From: Alteribacter lacisalsi
Lineage (GTDB): Bacteria > Bacillota > Bacilli > Bacillales > Salisediminibacteriaceae
Reading direction: 5' to 3'
Length of the DNA stretch: 64,000 nt
NCBI RefSeq assembly: GCF_003226345.1
Contig: NZ_PDOF01000001.1
Span: 1,798,001 to 1,862,000 of the forward strand
Shown here: piece by piece, positions 29,215 to 38,245 of the stretch
How the letters are laid out: each line of letters opens with the position of its first letter
Numbering within the stretch: position 1 is the first letter of the stretch
Translations under genes and position numbers: made by a program
Notes under the pieces: model-generated
What the model saw: the letters and a program-made list of their open reading frames with translations, nothing else
Database searches by the model: none
What the model was told of the DNA's origin: nothing

Positions 29215-30336
29215 TCAGTAGAACGATGGGCGTGTTCCTGTTTGTACCCCTCCCGGTACGCTTGCCCTAACAACCGTTCCCTGTCCGTGCACCGTCACCC
29301 AGCCGAGACCGGAAAAAACGATATCGGTTTTTCCGTCAATGATTTTATATTCTCGTCCGGATAATGACGGAAATCCGGCTGCGTGATCTTTAAAAGGCGG
29401 ACTGAGCAGTTCGCCGAGATGACTTTCGTATAGTTCATCTGCTTTTTCTGTTTTCGTCCGATGAACGTTCAGTTCGTTGCTCATGTGAACCGTAAAAGAC
29501 TGTGGTTCCCCTTTTACAAAATCAAACCTGGCAAGTCCGCCAAAGAAGAGTGTCTGACCTTCGTTAAGCTGATATGTTTTCGTTTTAATTTCTTTACGGG
29601 GAGTAACAACCTTTAATTCATCAGCCGAAAGAAGGTGTGCCATCTGATGGTGATTCACAATTCCCGGAGTATCATAGAGCGACGAACCGTCATCAAGGGG
29701 CACGTCGATCATATCCAGTGTCGTACCGGGGACATTGGATGTTGTGATCAGAAATTCTTCGTCTCCTCCGAATTCTTTGATCAACCGGTTGATGAATGTG
29801 GATTTACCAACGTTCGTACACCCTACAACGTACACATCCCGGCCTTTACGGTATTTTTCGATTAGATCTGCAGTTTCGATGACACCCGTTCCTTTTTCTG
29901 CGCTCATCAGATGCACATCAATAGGTTTAAGGCCGTATTCATTTGCCGTTTCCTTCATCCACTGCTTCAGCTTCGGATGTTTGATTGACTGCGGCAGCAC
30001 ATCTGCTTTATTCCCTACCAGCAGGACCGGATTTTTACTCACAAACCGGTGCAGCCCCGGAAGCCAGCTGCCGTGAAAGTCGAAGATGTCAACGATCTTA
30101 ACAACAAGGGCATCTTTTGAACCGACCTCATTAAGGATTTTAAGAAAGTCATCGTCGTTCAGTTTCACATCCTGAACTTCATTATAATGTTTGAGCCGGA
30201 AACAGCGCTGGCAGATTACAACATCTCGCTCCAGCGCTTGCGGCGGCGTATAGCCGAGTTTATTTTTATCTTCTGTCTGAATGGTGACACCGCAGCCTGC
30301 ACAGATTACTTGCTGCTTTTCTTTTTGTTCTCCCAT
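29215..30336 (-). CDS. yqeH: YqeH, circularly permuted ribosome-assembly GTPase
   Basis: A 373-residue GTPase needed for 30S assembly. An N-terminal treble-clef zinc finger (CAGCGVTIQ ... CQRCFRLKHY) precedes the permuted G domain, with motif order G4 (LVGNKADVLP), G5, G1 (VVGCTNVGKSTFIN), then G3-like DTPGI. The order G4-G5-G1-G2-G3 is diagnostic of the family. The start overlaps the end of yqeG by 31 nt, suggesting coupled translation. Confidence 0.95.
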   Translation of the reverse strand: MGEQKEKQQVICAGCGVTIQTEDKNKLGYTPPQALERDVVICQRCFRLKHYNEVQDVKLNDDDFLKILNEVGSKDALVVKIVDIFDFHGSWLPGLHRFVSKNPVLLVGNKADVLPQSIKHPKLKQWMKETANEYGLKPIDVHLMSAEKGTGVIETADLIEKYRKGRDVYVVGCTNVGKSTFINRLIKEFGGDEEFLITTSNVPGTTLDMIDVPLDDGSSLYDTPGIVNHHQMAHLLSADELKVVTPRKEIKTKTYQLNEGQTLFFGGLARFDFVKGEPQSFTVHMSNELNVHRTKTEKADELYESHLGELLSPPFKDHAAGFPSLSGREYKIIDGKTDIVFSGLGWVTVHGQGTVVRASVPGGVQTGTRPSFY

Positions 30337-30839
30337 TCAATCAGCCCCTTTCTTTTCATCCATCTGAATACGACACGTTCCATCCGGCGGTTCATTTTAG
30401 TAATGACGCCATCGGTTTTCGCAACCGGTACGACAAGGATAGTATGAAAACCGCCTCGATTACCGCCAAAAATATCCGTAAGCAGCTGATCGCCTACCAC
30501 TACTGCTTCACTTCTTTTTATCTTCATAATGTTGCAGGCAGTTTTAAAAGCCCTCGTCATAGGTTTTTTCGCGCTGTGAATAAAGGTGAGTTCATGAGGA
30601 TCCGAAAATTCCTTAACCCGTCGTTCCGTATTATTGGAGACGACAACGATATCGATCCCTTCACGTTTAACCATCTTAAACCATTCAATCAGTTCTTCGG
30701 TAGCGTTCGGCCGGTCCCATTCCACAAGCGTATTATCAAGGTCTGTGATAATCCCTTTAATTCCCTGTTGTTTAAGTTCCTCTACTGAAATATCAAATAT
30801 CGAAGGAACATACTGGTCAGGTACAAATCGTTTTAGCAC
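30306..30839 (-). CDS. yqeG: YqeG family HAD phosphatase
   Basis: A 177-residue HAD IIIA phosphatase. Motif I is IITDLDNTLVEWDRPN, motif II VVVSNN, and motif III with GDQLLTDIFGGNR. The GTG at 30839 (MLKRFVPDQYVPS) is chosen: GGAGGG is 6 nt upstream, and B. subtilis YqeG aligns from this point. The 27 codons upstream in frame look like leader. Substrate unproven; possible phosphatidylglycerophosphate phosphatase-like activity has been discussed for relatives. First gene of the yqeG-yqeH-aroE-yhbY-nadD-yqeK cluster. Confidence 0.92.
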   Translation of the reverse strand: MLKRFVPDQYVPSIFDISVEELKQQGIKGIITDLDNTLVEWDRPNATEELIEWFKMVKREGIDIVVVSNNTERRVKEFSDPHELTFIHSAKKPMTRAFKTACNIMKIKRSEAVVVGDQLLTDIFGGNRGGFHTILVVPVAKTDGVITKMNRRMERVVFRWMKRKGLIEWENKKKSSK

Positions 30840-31257
30840 GCTAAGCCCTCCATTTTCATCAGACAGAACAAAGTTACTCTGCCCAGCCTGTGTGTATTCT
30901 GTTCCGTATGTATTCATCAAACCGCTATGCGGCTTATGGATATTAAGACACAGGAAAAACCCTGAATCGTCATAAATGCAAAAATTTCGCTACCCCTCAT
31001 AATACCCTCAATTAACCACGATTTTCAATCATTCCAGCTAAAATAACTAAAGTTAACCTGATCCAGCCCTTTTTCAGCCCGTCTGAAGCAGGCCGATCTT
31101 CACGCAATCCGCCAGTTCGGCTATATGTTTATATTTTTATTACCTTTTAAAGGCATTACCTAAACAGGAGGACGCCCTTTACCTTACCCGGATAAATAGA
31201 ATGAAAGTTCAGAAAAAAGAACAAATATTTTTCGACATAATTCCAACTCTGTCCAAC
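30840..31257. other. AT-rich intergenic region between yqeG and the sda regulatory region
   Basis: No gene is supported here. It should hold the promoter of yqeG near 30,900-30,960, but no consensus pair stands out. Confidence 0.4.
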
Positions 31258-31356
31258 TGTGGAAAAACATACTCACATAATCCCTATTCCAGCACAGTCA
31301 ATACACCATGTTATAAACAGGATATCCACAAGTTATCCACCTGCCCCTGTGGATAT
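31258..31356. promoter_or_regulatory. Cluster of four DnaA boxes upstream of sda
   Basis: Four near-consensus DnaA boxes (TTATCCACA) are present. Plus-strand copies are ATATCCACA (31322-31330) and TTATCCACC (31333-31341). Minus-strand copies are TGTGGAAAA (31258-31266, reading TTTTCCACA) and TGTGGATAT (31348-31356, reading ATATCCACA). Each matches 8 of 9 positions. DnaA activates sda transcription in B. subtilis, linking sporulation onset to replication initiation. Confidence 0.85.
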
Positions 31357-31476
31357 CACGAACGGTTGTTCCTCTGTTTTTTTTCTGGTACGATCAAATC
31401 ACTAACATGACGGACGGTTTTTCACGCGCGCAACACTGGCCTCGGCGGCCGGTAAAATCAAGGAGGTGAAGCTGCC

Positions 31477-31644
31477 ATGAGGCGGCAAGGGGCTATGCGA
31501 CATCTCACAGACGATCTGCTGATTGAAACGTATCATAAAGCAAGAGAACTCCAGTTACACGATGACTTTATATTCTTAATTTCACAGGAATTAAAACGCC
31601 GTGACATAGCAAGTACGTCACGACTCCCCGAAAAGCTTCATTAA
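31477..31644 (+). CDS. sda: Sporulation checkpoint inhibitor Sda
   Basis: A 55-residue protein. Residues 7-40 (MRHLTDDLLIETYHKA, then LHDDFIFLISQELKRR) align with B. subtilis Sda, which folds as a helical hairpin and inhibits the sporulation kinases KinA and KinB, blocking Spo0A phosphorylation when replication is perturbed. The ATG at 31477 has AGGAGGTGA at ideal spacing. A second ATG at 31495 corresponds to the B. subtilis start but has a poorer site. The C-terminus (STSRLPEKLH) is variable. The upstream DnaA boxes and the yqeG neighbourhood agree with the assignment. Confidence 0.93.
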   Translation: MRRQGAMRHLTDDLLIETYHKARELQLHDDFIFLISQELKRRDIASTSRLPEKLH

Positions 31645-31660
31645 ACCTTAAACCTGGTAT

Positions 31661-31885
31661 TTACCGGCTTGTTTTTGAGCGCTTAATGTACTCCCGGGGT
31701 TTAAATTTCCATTCATCCAGAAGTGTTTTCTCTTCAGCGTCAAACCCTTCGAACCTTTCCTGGTCAAATTCAAAAGCATCCGTCTGGCGATCCACAATCG
31801 ATTTGGTTGCCTGAAGATGCACCGGAACCGCAGCAAGACAGAGTACCGTAAATACACTGACTGAAATGACCCATCGTCTTTTCAT
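31661..31885 (-). CDS. Small exported protein of unknown function
   Basis: A 74-residue protein with a basic start (MKRR) and a hydrophobic segment VISVSVFTVLCLAAVPVHLQA that looks like a signal peptide, probably cleaved after VHLQA, or an uncleaved anchor. The remaining part is short and charged, with many Glu/Asp and Lys/Arg and no cysteine. AGGAGTG lies about 7 nt upstream of the ATG, supporting expression. It converges on sda with only 16 nt between stops. I do not recognise a family. Confidence 0.6.
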   Translation of the reverse strand: MKRRWVISVSVFTVLCLAAVPVHLQATKSIVDRQTDAFEFDQERFEGFDAEEKTLLDEWKFKPREYIKRSKTSR

Positions 31886-32403
31886 AAAACACCACTCCTA
31901 ATCTTACTTTTAGGGTGGTATTTTTTTTTGAGTCATATACTTACTGTCGCTAAAAAATCGAGTTTAGTGAGACTTTATACCCTATTAGACGGTTTCTGTT
32001 TCTCTTATATAGGGAAAGTCTTTAGCATAGAAAAGCGTAAGACAGCAATTTCACCCGTTACTCATATCAGACTCAAAGCAAGGTTAAACTAAACTGAACA
32101 GGCAATAGGTCCAAATAATGCCGTTTTTTTTCTTCATTGGGGATGCATTCATAAGCAAACACCTGGAATGACTGTCATGACGCCATTTATTAGAAATCAG
32201 CCCCGAAAGGAATTCGTTCAGAAAAGTAAGAATTCATTTTTTTGAATTTCGGTTTCTTCCTATTTAATAAAAACGCAAAAGCCCCCGTATCCCCTGTGGT
32301 TATTGGATGCAAGGCTTTTGGTTTTATATTATAATCTTACGTATGTTTGTAAACAGTACTAAAAAACCACCAGCCAACTAAGAAAAAAGAGGAGGTCTCT
32401 CAC
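31886..32403. other. Long AT-rich leader region before the mrp operon
   Basis: No gene is supported in this 518-bp stretch. It should contain the promoter for the exported protein at its left end and the mrp promoter and leader at its right end, including the hairpin at 32276-32320. Confidence 0.5.
32276..32325 (+). promoter_or_regulatory. Terminator-like hairpin in the mrp leader
   Basis: CAAAAGCC (32276-32283) pairs with GGCTTTTG (32313-32320), followed by GTTTTAT. The 29-nt apical part contains CCCCTGTGG and GGATGCAAGG. It lies about 80 nt upstream of mrpA, with no plus-strand gene close before it, so an attenuator or cation-responsive leader is possible. I cannot assign a known riboswitch class. 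Confidence 0.4.
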
Positions 32404-34815
32404 TTGTCTTTACTGCATTATCTCGTGTTATCACCATTTATTTTAGCGATCTTCATTCCTTTTCTTTATAAATGGTTCCGGAACGTACATACAGGGTGGT
32501 TTATCCTGCCTTTACCCGTCATCCTGTTTGGCTATCTGCTCACTTTCGTGACTACCGGACAGGGAATGGATGTTGTTATGGAAACCGTTCCGTGGGTTCC
32601 TTCACTTGGGATCAACTTCACCGTTTATCTTGACGGGCTCAGTCTTCTCTTCGCCCTCCTGATTACGGGGATCGGTGCGCTCGTTGTCCTTTACTCTATC
32701 TTTTACATTGCAAACAAAAAGGACGAGCCCCTCAACAACTTTTATGTGTACCTGCTCATGTTCATGGGGGCCATGCTCGGGGTTGTTCTTACGGATAATC
32801 TGATTGTGGTCTATGTATTCTGGGAATTAACCAGTCTTGCATCATCACTCTTAATCGCATACTGGTTCCATAAGGAAAAATCCCGCTATGGCGCTCAGAA
32901 ATCTATGCTGATCACAGTGTCTGGCGGATTTGCCATGCTCGCCGGTTTCTCGCTCCTTTATGTGATTACCGGCACATTCAGCATTCAGGGAATCATCGAA
33001 CAAAGCGCACAGGTTATCTCCAGTCCGCTTGCTGTACCTGCCATGCTGCTTGTCCTTGCCGGTGCCTTTACAAAATCGGCTCAATTCCCGTTCCACATCT
33101 GGCTGCCGGATGCTATGGAAGCACCAACTCCGGTCAGTGCCTACTTGCACTCGGCTACGATGGTTAAAGCCGGTATTTACCTGGTTGCCCGGTTCACTCC
33201 GGTTTTCGGTGGTATGCCGGAGTGGTTCTGGATCGTCTCAGCCGCCGGGATTATTACACTCACCTGGGGATCCATATCAGCTGTGAGACAGAAGGACCTT
33301 AAGGGAATACTCGCTTTCTCCACTGTCAGTCAGCTCGGACTGATTATGTCCCTGCTGGGTCTCGGCTCTGCAGCTCTTTATTTCGACGCAGCCGATGAAG
33401 GTCAATTCTATACGTTCGCGGTTATGGCTGCAGTCTTCCACCTGATTAACCATGCGACCTTTAAAGGCGGCCTGTTTATGGCGGTCGGTATTATCGATCA
33501 CGAAACCGGTACCCGGGATATCCGTAAACTCGGCGGTCTGATGTCAGTAATGCCGATTACGTTCACCATCAGTCTGATCGGGCTTGCGTCCATGGCAGGA
33601 CTGCCGCCGTTCAACGGGTTCTTAAGTAAGGAAATGTTCTTTACAGGAGTCCTTGACGCAACGGAGCTGCCAATCTTCAATATGCAGACGTTTGGTCTTG
33701 TCTTTCCGGTCCTTGCCTGGATCGCCAGTATCTTTACGTTCCTGTACTGTCTGATTATGCTCATGAAGACATTCTTCGGAAAGTACCAGCCTGAGAAACT
33801 GGAAAAGGAAGCGCATGAAGCGCCGATCGGCATGCTTATTTCACCGATCATTCTTATTTCACTCGTAGTCATCATCGGTTTCTTCCCGAACATCCTGGCC
33901 TATACAATTATTGAACCGGTGATGAACTCAATCCTGCCCGGGTTTGAATTTGAGCCGAATATCTATCACTGGCACGGGCTTAACACAGAAATCTTTATGA
34001 CTGTCGGCGTCATCCTGTTCGGTTCGCTTCTCTTTTTGAATTTGAACAGATGGCAGGAAACCTACTTCTTCCTGCGTGAGCGTGATCCGCTTAACCAGGT
34101 GTATGATAAAGGTCTCGACGGACTGATTACCAGCGCTCAGGGTATTACAAATATTCAGATGACCGGACTGCTGCGTGATTATTTCGCTTACATGAGTATT
34201 TTCATGGTCGGATCCCTTATCGTCACGATGTTCTGGTTTGATGCCTTTACCTTTGACGTGGATTTCGGCATGATGGGCTCCGTCACTCCATATGCCGTCA
34301 TTATAGTCGTTCTGCTGGCCGTCGTTTCACTGTCGCTGCCCTTCATTCAGCACCGTGTATCAGCCATTGCGGTCCTTGGTGTTGTCGGGTTCCTAATCGC
34401 CCTTCTGTTTGTTAATTTCCGGGCTCCGGACCTTGCTCTTACGCAGCTGCTTGTTGAAACAGTCATGGTTGTTCTCTTCCTGCTCTGCTTCTACTTCCTG
34501 CCTGAGCTCAAAAAAGAGGACTTTAAACCGAAATTCCGCTGGCTGAACCTTGTGATAGCCATTTCCGTTGGTCTGACGGTTTCACTGATTGGTGTCAGCA
34601 CGCTGGCTATGTCCCAGACGGATGGTTACGAAAGCATTTCGATGTACTTTATCGAAAACACGTACGAGCTTACCGGCGGGGAAAATATGGTTAATATGAT
34701 CCTTGATGACTTCCGGGCTCTGGATACGATTCTGGAAGTACTCGTACTCGGGATAGCGGCACTTGGCGTCGTTGCCCTGATCAAAATGCGTTTTAAAGGA
34801 GGCGAAGACGTGTGA
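32404..34815 (+). CDS. mrpA: Na+/H+ antiporter subunit MrpA
   Basis: An 803-residue, multi-helix protein homologous to the NuoL/ND5 proton-pumping subunit of complex I, with the extra C-terminal MrpA-specific extension (DUF4040 and MrpB-like segments; FVNFRAPDLALTQLLVETV). Key residues include the conserved Glu in YVFWELTSLASSLLIAYW and the lysine-containing TFKGGLFMAVG region. The start is TTG with GAGGAGG upstream. It opens the seven-gene mrpABCDEFG operon, whose products form one large membrane complex exporting Na+ for H+ uptake. That complex is essential for alkaline pH homeostasis in alkaliphilic bacilli. Confidence 0.96.
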   Translation: MSLLHYLVLSPFILAIFIPFLYKWFRNVHTGWFILPLPVILFGYLLTFVTTGQGMDVVMETVPWVPSLGINFTVYLDGLSLLFALLITGIGALVVLYSIFYIANKKDEPLNNFYVYLLMFMGAMLGVVLTDNLIVVYVFWELTSLASSLLIAYWFHKEKSRYGAQKSMLITVSGGFAMLAGFSLLYVITGTFSIQGIIEQSAQVISSPLAVPAMLLVLAGAFTKSAQFPFHIWLPDAMEAPTPVSAYLHSATMVKAGIYLVARFTPVFGGMPEWFWIVSAAGIITLTWGSISAVRQKDLKGILAFSTVSQLGLIMSLLGLGSAALYFDAADEGQFYTFAVMAAVFHLINHATFKGGLFMAVGIIDHETGTRDIRKLGGLMSVMPITFTISLIGLASMAGLPPFNGFLSKEMFFTGVLDATELPIFNMQTFGLVFPVLAWIASIFTFLYCLIMLMKTFFGKYQPEKLEKEAHEAPIGMLISPIILISLVVIIGFFPNILAYTIIEPVMNSILPGFEFEPNIYHWHGLNTEIFMTVGVILFGSLLFLNLNRWQETYFFLRERDPLNQVYDKGLDGLITSAQGITNIQMTGLLRDYFAYMSIFMVGSLIVTMFWFDAFTFDVDFGMMGSVTPYAVIIVVLLAVVSLSLPFIQHRVSAIAVLGVVGFLIALLFVNFRAPDLALTQLLVETVMVVLFLLCFYFLPELKKEDFKPKFRWLNLVIAISVGLTVSLIGVSTLAMSQTDGYESISMYFIENTYELTGGENMVNMILDDFRALDTILEVLVLGIAALGVVALIKMRFKGGEDV

Positions 34816-35237
34816 AGACAAACTATTTAATGCTTCATACCATTACACGAATCGTAGCCTTGATCATTCTTTCTTTTTCGGTGTATCTGTTTTTCGCAGG
34901 ACACTACACTCCTGGAGGAGGATTTATCGGAGGTCTCATGTTTTCCTGCGGACTCCTCCTTCTTTACCTGAGTTTTGATTTGAGTAAAATCCAGACCGTC
35001 CTGCCGATTGATTTTGAAAAAGTTATTGCCATCGGCCTGCTCATCGGAATTGGCACCGGACTGAACTCGATGCTGTTCGGTGATCCGTTCCTTACAATGT
35101 ATTTTGATTACTTCAGCATCTGGCCGTTCGGCGAAGTTGCTCTTACAACAACTACACCATTTGCTATTGCAATTTTCCTTGTTGTTGTGGGTGTAGCTCT
35201 TCTCACTATATTGACGATTGCGGGGGATGAAGCATAA
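34812..35237 (+). CDS. mrpB: Na+/H+ antiporter subunit MrpB
   Basis: A 141-residue membrane protein of the MnhB family, with about four helices and the conserved HYTPGGGFIGGLMFSCGLLL block. The start GTG overlaps the mrpA stop (GTGA), so translation is coupled. It is one of the small subunits needed for assembly and activity of the Mrp complex. Confidence 0.95.
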   Translation: MKTNYLMLHTITRIVALIILSFSVYLFFAGHYTPGGGFIGGLMFSCGLLLLYLSFDLSKIQTVLPIDFEKVIAIGLLIGIGTGLNSMLFGDPFLTMYFDYFSIWPFGEVALTTTTPFAIAIFLVVVGVALLTILTIAGDEA

Positions 35238-35575
35238 TGGAACTTATCATGATCTTTCTCATTGGCATCATCTTCTCAGTCAGTACGTACCTGATTCTGA
35301 CAAATAGTCTGCTCAGGGTTATTTTCGGCATAGTGATGCTCTCACACGGGGCTCACCTGCTGCTTCTCACACTATCCGGATTTAACGACGGTGCACCGCC
35401 TCTTCTCGGGGAGGAGGCGTCTGTCTATATGGATCCCCTGCCGCAGGCACTTATTCTTACCGCCATTGTAATCAGTTTCGGAGTTACCGCCTTTCTTCTG
35501 GTTCTGGGATACCGGACGTACAGAGCGCACGAAACTGATAAAATGGATCAATTGAGGGGAAATGCAGATGAATAA
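35237..35575 (+). CDS. mrpC: Na+/H+ antiporter subunit MrpC
   Basis: A 112-residue membrane protein homologous to NuoK, with three helices. The blocks [20 protein letters not shown] and [20 protein letters not shown] are typical of MrpC/MnhC. It starts at the mrpB stop (TAATG-type overlap) and overlaps the start of mrpD. Confidence 0.95.
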   Translation: MELIMIFLIGIIFSVSTYLILTNSLLRVIFGIVMLSHGAHLLLLTLSGFNDGAPPLLGEEASVYMDPLPQALILTAIVISFGVTAFLLVLGYRTYRAHETDKMDQLRGNADE

Positions 35576-37049
35576 CCTATTACTCGTACCAGTTGTCGCA
35601 CCTTTTTTAATCGGTACTATTCTTATACTCTTTAAAAATCATCACCGGACCCAGCGGGTGATCAGTGCCATTACGGCAATTATCATGCTTGTATTTGCCT
35701 TTTACATTACGTACGAAGTCTATGTAAATGGCATTCAGACGGTTGAACTCGGAACATGGGTGCCGCCATTCGGGATCGTTCTCGTTGCCGACCTTTTCGC
35801 AGGTCTGATGGTGATCCTTTCAAGCATTGTCGGTGTAGTCTGTCTGTTTTTTGCATTTCAGACGATCAGCCCAGAGCGGGAAAAGTTTTTCTTTTATCCG
35901 TTTTACATGTACCTCCTCGCCGGGGTGCACGGAGCATTTCTGACAGGCGACCTTTTTAACCTTTTCGTATTCTTTGAAGTTATGCTGATTGCTTCCTATA
36001 TTCTTATCGTACACGGAGGAACGAAGTATCAGCTCAGGGAATCATTCAAATACGTTGTCATTAACGTGTTTGCGTCAATATTCTTTATCGTCGGCATTGC
36101 CTATATTTACGGCATTACCGGCACACTGAATATGGCTCAGATTGCCGAACGTGTAGCAGAACTTGAACAGACAGGTGTCCTGAACGCAATAGCGGTTCTC
36201 TTCCTGCTTGTTTTCGGCATGAAAGGGGCATTGTTCCCTCTTTATTTCTGGCTTCCGAATTCCTATTTCGGACCGCCTTCGGCCATTGCAGCCCTGTTCG
36301 GGGGACTGCTGACGAAAGTCGGGATCTATGCCATCATTCGAACCTTTACACTGATCTTTGTCCATGATCCGGGATTCACTCACAACCTGATTCTGTGGCT
36401 GGCAGCAGGCACGATGTTCTTCGGAGTACTTGGGGCCGTTGCCCAGTTTGACTTCAAACGGATTCTGTCTTTCCACATCATCAGCCAGGTCGGTTATATG
36501 GCTCTCGGACTAGGGCTTTACTCGCAGCTGGCGATCGCCGGTGCGATATACTACATCGCCCACCACATCATCGTTAAGTCGGCCTTGTTCCTGTTCTGCG
36601 GTGCAACTGAGAAAATCACAGGGACTACCGACCTGAAAAAGATGAGCGGGCTGTTAAAAACCTATCCGGTACTCGGCTGGCTGTTCCTGGTAACTGCAAT
36701 ATCCCTTGCCGGTATACCACCGCTGAGCGGGTTCTTCAGTAAATTTGCTCTGATTCTCGACGGTATTGACCAGGGCCGCTACTTTATCGTCTTTATCAGT
36801 CTCCTGGTTGGTATTCTGACACTCTTCTCGATGATGAAAATATTCATCTACGTGTTCTGGGGTGAGGAATCGCTCAAAGGAGAACAGCGGAACCGTCCTC
36901 TTATGCCGCTGCTGATGCCGATTTTACCTCTGGTTGCGTTAACAGTTATTCTTGGTATCGGGGCTGAGCCGATCTTCTCCTTCTCAATGGAAGTGGCAGA
37001 GCAGATTCTCGAGCCGTCAAACTATATTAATGCTGTACTTAAGGAGTAG
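35568..37049 (+). CDS. mrpD: Na+/H+ antiporter subunit MrpD
   Basis: A protein of about 493 residues homologous to NuoM/NuoN of complex I. The proton-path glutamate lies in LFVFFEVMLIASYILIVHGG and the lysine region in MKGALFPLYFWLPNSYFGPPSA, then LSFHIISQVGYMALGLGLYS. The ATG at 35568 has GAGGGG at 8 nt; an ATG two codons earlier is too close to it. The start overlaps the mrpC end by 8 nt. Confidence 0.96.
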   Translation: MNNLLLVPVVAPFLIGTILILFKNHHRTQRVISAITAIIMLVFAFYITYEVYVNGIQTVELGTWVPPFGIVLVADLFAGLMVILSSIVGVVCLFFAFQTISPEREKFFFYPFYMYLLAGVHGAFLTGDLFNLFVFFEVMLIASYILIVHGGTKYQLRESFKYVVINVFASIFFIVGIAYIYGITGTLNMAQIAERVAELEQTGVLNAIAVLFLLVFGMKGALFPLYFWLPNSYFGPPSAIAALFGGLLTKVGIYAIIRTFTLIFVHDPGFTHNLILWLAAGTMFFGVLGAVAQFDFKRILSFHIISQVGYMALGLGLYSQLAIAGAIYYIAHHIIVKSALFLFCGATEKITGTTDLKKMSGLLKTYPVLGWLFLVTAISLAGIPPLSGFFSKFALILDGIDQGRYFIVFISLLVGILTLFSMMKIFIYVFWGEESLKGEQRNRPLMPLLMPILPLVALTVILGIGAEPIFSFSMEVAEQILEPSNYINAVLKE

Positions 37050-37054
37050 GTAAA

Positions 37055-37531
37055 ATGGCTTTTCAAATCTTAATAAACATTGCAATTGCGTTTATCTGGA
37101 TGCTCTTAAGAGACGAGGCCACCGTTCTTGAATTCGGGATCGGATATGTTGTGGGACTGTTTATCCTCTACTTCTTAAGACGCTTCCTCAAGTTCAGGTT
37201 CTACTTCACCCGGGTCGTGGCCCTGGTGAAGCTGATCCTGCTGTTTATCTACAAACTGATTGAGGCAAACATTGATGTGATCAGAATCATTCTCAAACCG
37301 AAGCTGGATATTGAACCGGGAATTATTGCGGTTCCGACAAAGCTGGAAACGGAATGGGAAGTTACACTGCTTTCGAGCCTGATCTCCCTTACCCCGGGGA
37401 CGCTTTCCATGTATTTTTCCCCGGATGGGAAAACAATCTATGTCCATGCCATTCACGTACCTGACAAGGACAAGGCGATTGATGAAATTCACAACTCGTT
37501 TGAAAAAGCGATTATGGAGGTGACCAAGTAA
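37055..37531 (+). CDS. mrpE: Na+/H+ antiporter subunit MrpE
   Basis: A 158-residue MnhE-family protein with two or three N-terminal helices and a cytosolic C-terminal part. The family motif LLSSLISLTPGTLSMYFSPD is present. MrpE has no complex I counterpart; it is needed for full activity of Mrp. It sits 5 nt after mrpD and its stop overlaps the mrpF start. Confidence 0.95.
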   Translation: MAFQILINIAIAFIWMLLRDEATVLEFGIGYVVGLFILYFLRRFLKFRFYFTRVVALVKLILLFIYKLIEANIDVIRIILKPKLDIEPGIIAVPTKLETEWEVTLLSSLISLTPGTLSMYFSPDGKTIYVHAIHVPDKDKAIDEIHNSFEKAIMEVTK

Positions 37532-37812
37532 TGCTGTATACTGTGGCTAACATCTGCCTCGTTCTGATGGCCATCTCCATCGCAATCCTGTTCATCCGTG
37601 TCATAATTGGTCCCACCCTTTCAGATCGGGTAGTGGCTCTGGATACAATCGGCATCAATCTGATCGGTTTTATCGGTATCATCATGCTGATTCAAAATAC
37701 GCTCATGTATGCGGAAGTAATCCTGGTAATCGCGATTCTTGCCTTTGTAGGCTCCATCGCTCTGGCTAAGTTTATCGAAGGGGGTGTCGTCATTGATCGA
37801 GGTGATCGTTAG
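37531..37812 (+). CDS. mrpF: Na+/H+ antiporter subunit MrpF
   Basis: A 93-residue protein with three helices. The block IRVIIGPTLSDRVVALDTIG with its conserved Asp is diagnostic for MrpF/MnhF. The start overlaps the mrpE stop, and the end overlaps mrpG by 29 nt. Confidence 0.95.
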   Translation: MLYTVANICLVLMAISIAILFIRVIIGPTLSDRVVALDTIGINLIGFIGIIMLIQNTLMYAEVILVIAILAFVGSIALAKFIEGGVVIDRGDR

Positions 37813-38155
37813 CATATTCCTTATTTTTGGAGCAGCCCTCAGTGCGCTAGGTTCCTTTGGGATTATGCGTTTTCCTGATGTTTACGGACGTCTTCACGCC
37901 GCGACAAAGAGTGCGACACTCGGTGTCATCAGTATTATGATCGGGGTATTTCTTTACTTCCTCATTATTCAGGGAGATTTTGTAGGAAAATTCCTGCTCA
38001 CCATTCTATTCGTCTTCCTGACAGCTCCAGTAGCCGGGTTTATGATTTCCAAATCCGCCTATAATGTTGGCGTAAAATTGTGGGATCAGAGCACGCAGGA
38101 TGACCTTGCAAGGGATATGAAAAAGTACGAGAAAAAACAGGGAAGCAACTCCTAG
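37784..38155 (+). CDS. mrpG: Na+/H+ antiporter subunit MrpG
   Basis: A 123-residue protein with three helices, MnhG/PhaG family. The block LGSFGIMRFPDVYGRLHAATKSATLG is diagnostic. The C-terminal tail is charged (YEKKQGSNS). The start is uncertain: the first codon is ATT or GTC-region in the overlap with mrpF, and the likely initiator is the codon just before IEVIVSIFLIFG. It ends the operon, followed by a strong terminator. Confidence 0.93.
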   Translation: MSSLIEVIVSIFLIFGAALSALGSFGIMRFPDVYGRLHAATKSATLGVISIMIGVFLYFLIIQGDFVGKFLLTILFVFLTAPVAGFMISKSAYNVGVKLWDQSTQDDLARDMKKYEKKQGSNS

Positions 38156-38197
38156 ATGAAAACGCTCCGGCCGGTCCTGAGATCCCCGGATTGCAAA

Positions 38198-38235
38198 AAA
38201 ACGCCGGAATGGTTATGTCCATTCCGGCGTTTTTG
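38198..38235. terminator. Bidirectional terminator between mrpG and psd
   Basis: A perfect 11-bp stem, ACGCCGGAATG (38201-38211) with CATTCCGGCGT (38220-38230), is flanked by A and T runs on both sides, serving the two convergent genes. Confidence 0.92.
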
Positions 38236-38245
38236 ATTTGGTGTT

